This document shows, piece by piece, positions 1 to 5,101 of a DNA stretch of 10,088 nt (positions are counted from its first letter, which is position 1; every line of letters begins with the position of its first letter). The notes under the pieces are model-generated. The model was given only the letters and a program-made list of their open reading frames with translations. It was not told the DNA's origin and did no database searches. A program made the translations under genes and the position numbers. Source of the DNA: Victivallis vadensis (lineage in GTDB: Bacteria > Verrucomicrobiota > Lentisphaeria > Victivallales > GWF2-50-93); contig DYRX01000021.1 in the NCBI GenBank assembly GCA_020718525.1, forward strand, positions 16,300-26,387, written 5' to 3'.

Positions 1-1541
1 CGCTCTTCCTGTTCTTTCTTCTTCCGCTCTTTCTCAAGCTCCTCTCCTATGACTTCCTGAACGGCTGGATTTTCCTTGATGAAATCCATCTGAGCAAGCG
101 AGCCGTCAGGATTGCGTCGGATGTACAATGTGCCTTTTGTCACCTTGCCAGTCCAAGTGAAGGTCTCTTCCGGCGGGGGAGGGGGCTCCTCTGCCGGAGC
201 TTGGCCCTCAGGCGGTGGCGGAGCCGGCTCTGGAGCTGGCGCGGCAGGATCTCCGCCCTCGACGACCGCCGTCTCCTTTTCCTGGTCAGGAGGGCCGTAT
301 TTGTCGCGGATGGACTGGACAATGTGATACATCGCCTCCTGAGTTTTTGCCAGGCGGTAATGTATGACGACTTTGCAGAAGTATCCGTGGAAGAAGTGGA
401 GATCTATGGAAGAAATGGGGCTTTTTTCTGGGTGTTTGATGTATTTGACTTCAGAATTTGAAGAGTTGTCCAATTCCTTTTCGAGGATGATTTTCGCATT
501 TTCCTCCGTTTCGAACCAGTGCAATGGCTTGTATCCCTGATCTCCGTCTATTCCCGGGAACGTGTTGGCTATCTTCATCCATTCGGATTCTGCCTTGCGC
601 TTCAGATCTGATTTTTTGGCATCCGTTCCTGCAAGTCCAGCTTCGCCAGTGCCGTTTTGAGGCTTGTCTGCCGGGTCTTGAGTCCCCGCCGTCTGTTTGG
701 CATCAGGCTTGGCTGTCGTGTCCTGGCCTGGGGTTGCTGTTGCTCCGCCTGCATCCGCAACAATCTTTGTGTCGGGTTCTGGCTGGGATCCGGCAATCTC
801 GTCAATGAGGGAGAGTGTCACTTCCTTGGCGGATCTCCATTTGTTGTAGGCGTAGATATATCCGTTCCGCTCGTTGTCCGCCGAGAGCTGTCTCTGGATT
901 TCATTGAAGACTTCAGTCGTGTAGTTCTGCTTGATTTTATAATAGTTGCCAATTTTGGAGTTGATGTACTCTGATTTCTTCTTTTTATTGAATGATTCGT
1001 CGAACTTGACCCTGTCATCGTCGAAGAGATCCACGACGGAGATGAACGATGAACCGATTTTGACGCTTCTGTTTCCGAATCCGTATTCGTAGAAAACCCC
1101 TTCTTGGGTGTAGGTATTGTTCCCCTTGCGGTATTTGACTGAGAGATATTCGTTGAGCTTCGCCATCCTGAAGATCTTTTCAGCCTCGGCCTTTGTCTTG
1201 TCTTCAAAAACCTTGTGGCTGTCCGGATACCTGAGCGCAACCTTTTTGTACACCTCGTTCTTGACTTCATCCTTTTGGAGATTCTTGATTTCAGCGTCGG
1301 GCTCGAGCACAACGAATTCCGAAATCTCCTTCAAAATTGTTTCCTTTACAAACGGATCTTTCGGATTCTCCTTGTCCTTCTTGTAGCGGCTTATGATGCT
1401 GATGATCTTGTTCAGGCGCTCTCTCGAAAGCTCCGGAATCTCCAATGCAGAGACGCCAGAAGGAAAAAGGGAAAGCAGGCAGGAGAGCGCGACGGATACT
1501 TGAAGCGCCTTCTGGAAGAATTTCACTATTAGTTTTCTCAA
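1..1541 (-). CDS. Secreted protein of unknown function, C-terminus off the left edge
   Basis: The minus-strand frame is open for 513 codons from 1541 to the window edge, so the C-terminus is missing. Residues 1-32 form a signal peptide: basic start MRKLIVK, hydrophobic core and a likely cleavage VSA|LE, so the protein is exported. Residues ~35-250 are charged, with a small beta-type segment at ~145-170 (EGVFYEYGFGNRSVKIG). Residues ~252-313 are a Gly/Ala/Thr/Asp/Pro linker. A second folded segment at ~314-415 ends in FFHGYFCKVVIHYRLAKT, then SIRDKYGPP. A Pro/Glu/Ala-rich linker covers ~428-459. A beta segment (FTWTGKVTKGTLYIRR) follows, then a Glu/Lys-rich probable coiled coil (EELEKERKKKEQEE) leaves the window. 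I recognise no named family. The flexible linkers suggest a periplasmic or envelope-spanning protein; this is inference. It is divergent from rnhC, and I see no convincing promoter in the 120 bases between them. Confidence 0.85.
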   Translation of the reverse strand, partial: MRKLIVKFFQKALQVSVALSCLLSLFPSGVSALEIPELSRERLNKIISIISRYKKDKENPKDPFVKETILKEISEFVVLEPDAEIKNLQKDEVKNEVYKKVALRYPDSHKVFEDKTKAEAEKIFRMAKLNEYLSVKYRKGNNTYTQEGVFYEYGFGNRSVKIGSSFISVVDLFDDDRVKFDESFNKKKKSEYINSKIGNYYKIKQNYTTEVFNEIQRQLSADNERNGYIYAYNKWRSAKEVTLSLIDEIAGSQPEPDTKIVADAGGATATPGQDTTAKPDAKQTAGTQDPADKPQNGTGEAGLAGTDAKKSDLKRKAESEWMKIANTFPGIDGDQGYKPLHWFETEENAKIILEKELDNSSNSEVKYIKHPEKSPISSIDLHFFHGYFCKVVIHYRLAKTQEAMYHIVQSIRDKYGPPDQEKETAVVEGGDPAAPAPEPAPPPPEGQAPAEEPPPPPEETFTWTGKVTKGTLYIRRNPDGSLAQMDFIKENPAVQEVIGEELEKERKKKEQEE

Positions 1542-1549
1542 ATTCACTG

Positions 1550-1553
1550 CCCT
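1550..1553 (-). promoter_or_regulatory. Ribosome-binding site that selects the TTG start of the left-hand gene
   Basis: On the minus strand AGGG is followed after 8 bases by TTG at 1541. The in-frame GTG at 1547 lies only 2 bases after it, too close for normal initiation, and the next in-frame GTG (1526) has no purine-rich stretch at suitable distance. TTG is therefore the best supported start, and it also gives a well-formed signal peptide. Confidence 0.5.
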
Positions 1554-1661
1554 GCGTTGAATATTGAACTGTTCCGGGCGATATTTAGGCGTCGCGCGCA
1601 ACGTTTCTGCCCAAATGCGGCTGAGAAGCTAAACTTATTTCCATGGAGCGAAATATCAAAT

Positions 1662-2627
1662 ATGAAAAACAAAAATCCCACATCTTTTGTTTTCGAGCTC
1701 AGCGGAGAGGAAATTTGCAGGGTGAAAGAACATCTTGACGGACGAGGATGGGAATTCTCAACCCTTGAATACGCCTTTTGGAAGGCTTCGAAGGGGAAAA
1801 CCAAGATTTGCGCATACAAATCCGGCAAGCTTTGCCTTCAGGGTGCGGAAGCCTACGATTTCATCACATTCCATCTTGAGCCGGAGATCCTTTCGAGGCT
1901 GGTTCTGAACTATGACGAGAAGCCGGCGGTCGAAACAGAGGAAGATGCCCCCTATGAGGCGCATGCCGGCATTGACGAATCAGGCAAGGGAGATTTTTTT
2001 GGTCCTCTGGTGATTTCCGCTGTTTTTGTCGACGAGGAAGCCAGACCTAAGCTTCTCAAAGCCGGAGTGAGGGATTCCAAGAAGATTTCTGACAAGTCCA
2101 TACTCAAGATGGCGCCTATAATACGCTCGTCAGTCAAAGGTGCCTTTTCGATCGTCTCCATCGGTCCGGAAGCCTATAACAGGCTGTACGAAAAAATTGG
2201 AAATCTCAACCGGCTCCTCGCCTGGGGGCATGCCAGGGCGATCGAGAACCTTCTCGAGAAGGCCCCAAACTGCAAATCTGCTGTCGCCGATAAATTTGGA
2301 AACGAGAGGCTTATTTGCAAGTCCTTGCTGGAGAAGGGGAAGAAAATAAAGCTTGTCCAGAGGACGAAGGCTGAAAGCGATATAGCAGTAGCCGCCGCCT
2401 CCGTCCTCGCCAGGGAGTCTTTTCTAAGGGGGCTTGTCAAGCTTGGGGAGGGCGCAGGATGCCAGCTTGCAAAGGGGGCGTCCGCAAAAGTTGAAGAAAT
2501 AGGGAGAAGAATCCTTGCTGAAAAAGGAGAAGACGGTCTCTCGCGTCTCGTCAAAAAGCATTTCCGCACGTATCCCAAGATTCTTGGCCTTGAAAATCCG
2601 GCGGTGCATGAGCTTTCTCCAAAATGA
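1662..2627 (+). CDS. rnhC: Ribonuclease HIII (rnhC)
   Basis: 321 residues, the usual size for RNase HIII. This metal-dependent endonuclease cuts the RNA strand of RNA:DNA hybrids in the cytoplasm. Residues ~1-95 fit the TBP-like substrate-binding domain of the family (FVFELSGEEICRVKEHL). The catalytic domain begins with GIDESGKGDFFGP; the type-3 signature DESGKGD carries D105 and E106. Further acidic residues are D210 (VADKFGNE) and D240 (AESDIAVAAASVLARE). The 105/210/240 spacing equals what I recall for the Bacillus stearothermophilus enzyme (97/202/232), so the DEDD set looks complete. I chose ATG 1662 because the family N-terminus starts there. The frame is open back to a TTG at 1557, but those residues are Arg-rich and unlike the family. 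GGAG at 1645-1648 is 13 bases upstream, rather far. RNase HII is excluded by the GKGD motif and the extra N-terminal domain. Confidence 0.95.
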   Translation: MKNKNPTSFVFELSGEEICRVKEHLDGRGWEFSTLEYAFWKASKGKTKICAYKSGKLCLQGAEAYDFITFHLEPEILSRLVLNYDEKPAVETEEDAPYEAHAGIDESGKGDFFGPLVISAVFVDEEARPKLLKAGVRDSKKISDKSILKMAPIIRSSVKGAFSIVSIGPEAYNRLYEKIGNLNRLLAWGHARAIENLLEKAPNCKSAVADKFGNERLICKSLLEKGKKIKLVQRTKAESDIAVAAASVLARESFLRGLVKLGEGAGCQLAKGASAKVEEIGRRILAEKGEDGLSRLVKKHFRTYPKILGLENPAVHELSPK

Positions 2628-2701
2628 CGATGAATTTGAGGAAATTTGCTTATTTAGACTGAATTTTTAGCGACGGAGTCCGGATCGCTTGCGAGGCAGG
2701 C

Positions 2702-2729
2702 TTGACAAGATCGGTTCAGTGAGTATATT
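2702..2729 (+). promoter_or_regulatory. Near-consensus sigma70-type promoter upstream of the radical SAM gene
   Basis: TTGACA (2702-2707) is separated by 16 bases from TATATT (2724-2729). The -35 box is a perfect consensus and the -10 box differs at one or two bases. Transcription would begin at about 2736, leaving some 225 bases before the radical SAM start codon. That is long for a simple mRNA leader, so the transcript may carry the small ORF or a regulatory structure. Confidence 0.6.
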
Positions 2730-2744
2730 CACATCGGGAACGGA

Positions 2745-2873
2745 ATGGCGGAAGATCCGATGAGGTTCGTCCGCCTTCCGGGAGAGTGCGATTCTTTTTT
2801 GGAAATTCTGTCCAAGGAACTGGGGCGGACTTGCGCATCTCTTCTTTGCAGTTCTTCGTCATTGCATCACTGA
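2745..2873 (+). CDS. Possible small ORF of 42 codons in the leader
   Basis: An ATG at 2745 lies just after the predicted transcription start and opens a 42-codon frame ending in TGA at 2871-2873. The start reads MAEDPMRFVRLPGECDSF and the C-terminal part is Ser/Cys-rich. The purine-rich GGGAACGGA just upstream is a poor ribosome-binding site. I recognise no family. It could be a leader peptide for the radical SAM gene or a chance open frame, and the latter is more likely. It is listed only because a strong promoter sits directly in front of it. Confidence 0.18.
   Translation: MAEDPMRFVRLPGECDSFLEILSKELGRTCASLLCSSSSLHH
2782..2841 (+). promoter_or_regulatory. Two-helix foldable element in the leader of the radical SAM gene
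   Basis: An outer helix can form between GAGA(G)TGCG at 2782-2790 and CGCATCTC at 2834-2841: eight pairs with one bulged G. Inside it, TTTTTTGGA (2795-2803) pairs with TCCAAGGAA (2811-2819): nine pairs including two G-U, around a 7-base loop. The element lies in the predicted 5' leader. No known riboswitch class is recognised, and structures of this size occur by chance. Confidence 0.2.
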
Positions 2874-2953
2874 GCTTGTCGCTTTAACGCCTACCGACCT
2901 GGTCTTCAGATGCTCTAAGAGTGGTTTCATACTATATGGCGTAATTTATCAGC

Positions 2954-2958
2954 AGGAG
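2954..2958 (+). promoter_or_regulatory. Ribosome-binding site of the radical SAM gene
   Basis: AGGAG lies 4 bases before the ATG at 2963. The spacing is short but the match is strong, and it fixes this ATG as the start. Confidence 0.65.
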
Positions 2959-2962
2959 AAGA

Positions 2963-4702
2963 ATGAACGACGAGCATCCCGTCCACGAGCTGAAGTCCGG
3001 CGCAAAGATCCTTCTGTCCAGCGTATTCGGACCGTATTCGAAGAAGGACGAATACGGCAGTATGGAATCCAATTCGATCGAGCTCTACCACAATCAGGTG
3101 ACCCGTGTCCAGGGAGCCTTCTCGCTCAGAATGTTCCATCGCTCCTTCGGTCTGATGATGATTCAGGAGAACCTTGCCGCACCTGTTACGCTTCTGGACT
3201 TTCCGACGCGCGACAGATTCATAGCAGAATTGCGGCAGAACAAATATGACATAGTCGGGATCAGCTCTATAATCCCTAACTTTATGAAGCTCAAGGAGAT
3301 GTGCAGGTTAGTCAGAGAAATTCAGCCGAATGCCACCCTTGTGGTCGGAGGGCATATCGCAGGCATCGCCAATCTGAAGGAGCGCATTGGCGCGGACCAT
3401 GTCGTGAAGGGGGAGGGGATACGCTGGTTCAGGAGATTCCTTGGCCAGGATGAAAACGCCCCCGTCAAGCATCCCGCCGTCTATTCCGGTTTCAACACGA
3501 GAATCATGGGGGTCGCCCTTCCTGACAAGCCCGGGGAGACCGCCGCCATACTCATACCCTCGGTCGGATGCCCGATGGGATGCAATTTCTGCGCGACTTC
3601 AGCCCTCTTTGGCGGCAAGGGCAAAATCATCCATTTCTACGAGACGGGCGACCAGCTTTTCGAGGTGATGCTCGAACTGGAGAAAAAGCTCAATGTCAAA
3701 TCCTTCTTCGCTCTAGATGAAAATTTCCTTCTTCACAAAAACAGGGCGATGCGCCTCCTGGAGCTGATGAAAAAGCACGGCAAGAGCTGGGCGATATTCA
3801 TATTCAGTTCGGCGCAGATACTCAAGCACTACAGCATTGACGAGCTTCTTGGACTGGGGATTTCCTGGGTCTGGATGGGAATAGAAGGAAAGAACAGCCG
3901 CTACGAAAAGCTCCATGACATAGACACGATGGATCTGGTGAAAAAGCTCCAGGAGAACGGAATAAGGGTTCTTGGCTCGTCCATAATCGGACTCGAAGAC
4001 CATTGCGCTGAAAACATCGGCGAAGCCATAGACCACGCGGTGGCGCACAATACGGTCTTCCACCAGTTCATGCTCTACACTCCCACGGAGGGAACTCCAT
4101 TCTACCAGGAGATGAAGGAGAAGGGGCTTCTTCTGCCGGAGTCGGAGTGTCCGCTCTCGGATGCGAACGGCCAGTTCCGTCTCAACTACAAACATCAGTT
4201 CATTGAAAAGGGCAAGGAGGAGGAGTACCTCATAGAAGCCTTCACCCGTGATTTCAAGGTGAACGGACCTAGCATCGCCAGGCTTGTGAAGACCACTTTC
4301 GACGGATATATGAAGCACAAAGACCATCCGGACGAACGCATAAGGACCAGGATCAGGCGCGACGCGGATTCTCTGTCCTCTATTTTTGCAGGTGTCGTCT
4401 GGGCGATAAGAAAAAAATATGGACGTAGCTCCAAGACCGGCATGGAGATGGACTCCTTACTCAATAGCATGCATCGGGAGTTCGGGTTCAAATCTAGAAT
4501 TACAGCGCCAATTGCGGGACTTTACATCTACTGGTCCATCCTGAAGGAGGAGAAGCGCCTGTCAAATGGGCATACCTACGAGCCCCAAACCTTCTACGAG
4601 CTCAACACCGCGGCTAAAAGGCTTTTGTCCGCCCTTCCTGTCGAAAAAACAAGTCCTGCGAAAATTCCCAACAGCAGTTTGAAGGTCGCCCCGACGAACT
4701 GA
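2963..4702 (+). CDS. B12-binding-domain radical SAM enzyme of unknown substrate
   Basis: 579 residues, no signal peptide, so cytoplasmic. Residues ~10-160 resemble the cobalamin-binding domain found before radical SAM cores: YDIVGISSIIPNF at 95-107 and VVGGHIAG at 127-134 are the typical Rossmann-type landmarks. I see no DxHxxG histidine ligand, as is common in this class. The radical SAM motif CxxxCxxC is C203-PMG-C207-NF-C210 (GCPMGCNFCATS), which binds the [4Fe-4S] cluster that cleaves S-adenosylmethionine. Later core landmarks are FALDENFLLHKNRA, WVWMGIEGKNSRYEKL, SSIIGLEDH and HQFMLYTPTEGTPFYQE. The remaining ~180 residues, Arg/Lys-rich and helical, probably form a family-specific C-terminal domain. 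Relatives include cobalamin-dependent methylases and enzymes of lipid, cofactor or natural-product modification. Neither the sequence nor its neighbours indicates the substrate. It seems to be transcribed alone from the promoter at 2702-2729. Confidence 0.88.
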   Translation: MNDEHPVHELKSGAKILLSSVFGPYSKKDEYGSMESNSIELYHNQVTRVQGAFSLRMFHRSFGLMMIQENLAAPVTLLDFPTRDRFIAELRQNKYDIVGISSIIPNFMKLKEMCRLVREIQPNATLVVGGHIAGIANLKERIGADHVVKGEGIRWFRRFLGQDENAPVKHPAVYSGFNTRIMGVALPDKPGETAAILIPSVGCPMGCNFCATSALFGGKGKIIHFYETGDQLFEVMLELEKKLNVKSFFALDENFLLHKNRAMRLLELMKKHGKSWAIFIFSSAQILKHYSIDELLGLGISWVWMGIEGKNSRYEKLHDIDTMDLVKKLQENGIRVLGSSIIGLEDHCAENIGEAIDHAVAHNTVFHQFMLYTPTEGTPFYQEMKEKGLLLPESECPLSDANGQFRLNYKHQFIEKGKEEEYLIEAFTRDFKVNGPSIARLVKTTFDGYMKHKDHPDERIRTRIRRDADSLSSIFAGVVWAIRKKYGRSSKTGMEMDSLLNSMHREFGFKSRITAPIAGLYIYWSILKEEKRLSNGHTYEPQTFYELNTAAKRLLSALPVEKTSPAKIPNSSLKVAPTN

Positions 4703-4725
4703 TCTGAAACGATCAATTTTCTGCT

Positions 4726-4750
4726 GGACTGCGCTCCGTAGCTTCAGTCT
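4726..4750 (+). terminator. Weak candidate terminator after the radical SAM gene
   Basis: GACTG (4727-4731) pairs with CAGTC (4745-4749), with an inner GCT/AGC helix around the loop CCGT. It begins 24 bases after the stop codon. The following T-rich stretch (TGTTTTCG) is short and displaced, so this is only a weak intrinsic-terminator candidate. Confidence 0.22.
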
Positions 4751-4904
4751 CATCCTGTTTTCGCATTATCGCAGACCTTCAGAGATCCGGAGCGACATTA
4801 AATACATTTGAAGATTTACGGCTGGATTTTTTGCTTCGACCGTTGTTGAAATCAGCTTAGGACTGCTGCGAAATAGTATGGCACTTTTGCCAAAAACGAC
4901 TCTG

Positions 4905-4925
4905 ACCAGTCTCGGAAAGACTGGT
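4905..4925. repeat. Perfect inverted repeat, 7-bp stem
   Basis: ACCAGTC (4905-4911) and GACTGGT (4919-4925) are exact reverse complements around the loop TCGGAAA. No T-run follows on the plus strand. On the minus strand a T-run occurs only about 8 bases further on. It does not fit a classical terminator; it could be a protein-binding palindrome or chance. Confidence 0.4.
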
Positions 4926-5049
4926 GCTTCCCATAAACAGACCTTGTTTGCATTCCTGCCCAGATTCCGCCGATTTTCCGGCAAAGACACCGCCAGATAC
5001 AGAGGGAGCGCGGCAGGTGTAAAAAAAATGCCGATTCCCCGTTTTCCGC

Positions 5050-5078
5050 TTGATTTACTCCGATTGAAATAGTATAAT
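5050..5078 (+). promoter_or_regulatory. Strong sigma70-type promoter of the surface-protein operon
   Basis: TTGATT (5050-5055), an optimal 17-base spacer, then a perfect TATAAT (5073-5078). Transcription would start near 5085, leaving a leader of only about 17 bases made up almost entirely of the ribosome-binding site. This leaves little room for leader-based regulation, so control is likely at transcription initiation. Confidence 0.75.
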
Positions 5079-5084
5079 ATTCCT

Positions 5085-5094
5085 AAGGGAGGTG
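5085..5094 (+). promoter_or_regulatory. Strong ribosome-binding site
   Basis: AAGGGAGGTG is a nearly full-length match to the 16S rRNA tail and lies 7 bases before the ATG at 5102 (GGAGG to ATG is 9). It supports that start and predicts high translation. Confidence 0.85.
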
Positions 5095-5101
5095 TATACA
5101 C

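Larger units (their letters stand above)
2628..2962. other. Intergenic gap between rnhC and the radical SAM gene
   Basis: 335 bases without a confident gene. There is no clear intrinsic terminator after rnhC; an AT-rich stretch at about 2636-2670 has no GC-rich stem. It holds a strong promoter-like sequence, a possible 42-codon ORF and a foldable leader, listed separately, and ends in the ribosome-binding site of the radical SAM gene. I see no cobalamin-riboswitch signature here, although the downstream gene encodes a probable B12-binding protein. Confidence 0.6.
4703..5101. other. Intergenic gap before the surface-protein operon
   Basis: 399 bases with no gene I can support. Open frames on both strands (plus 4878-5072, minus 4766-5101) lack ribosome-binding sites and protein-like composition. 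It contains an imperfect hairpin just after the radical SAM stop, a perfect 7-bp hairpin at 4905-4925, a small TGGCA/TGCCA hairpin at 4879-4892, and the promoter and ribosome-binding site of the next gene. Confidence 0.6.

Noticed and set aside
818..1312. 164-codon minus-strand ORF rich in Ser, Arg and Thr
   Set aside because: It overlaps the 513-codon minus-strand gene in another frame. That gene has a signal peptide and a ribosome-binding site, whereas this frame has shadow-like composition.
1557..1661. N-terminal extension of RNase HIII from a TTG at 1557
   Set aside because: The 35 extra residues are unlike the RNase HIII N-terminus, which begins naturally at ATG 1662, and no ribosome-binding site precedes the TTG.
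4878..5072. 64-codon plus-strand ORF
   Set aside because: No ribosome-binding site, composition unlike a protein family, and it overlaps the promoter of the next gene.
4870..5075. Ten-base repeat GAAATAGTAT at 4870-4879 and 5066-5075, possibly a second promoter copy
   Set aside because: Only the second copy is followed by the bases completing TATAAT and has a correctly spaced -35 box. A single 10-base match in AT-rich DNA is expected by chance.
4766..5101. 111-codon minus-strand ORF upstream of the surface operon
   Set aside because: It would start inside the ribosome-binding region of the divergent gene, lacks its own ribosome-binding site and shows no motif.
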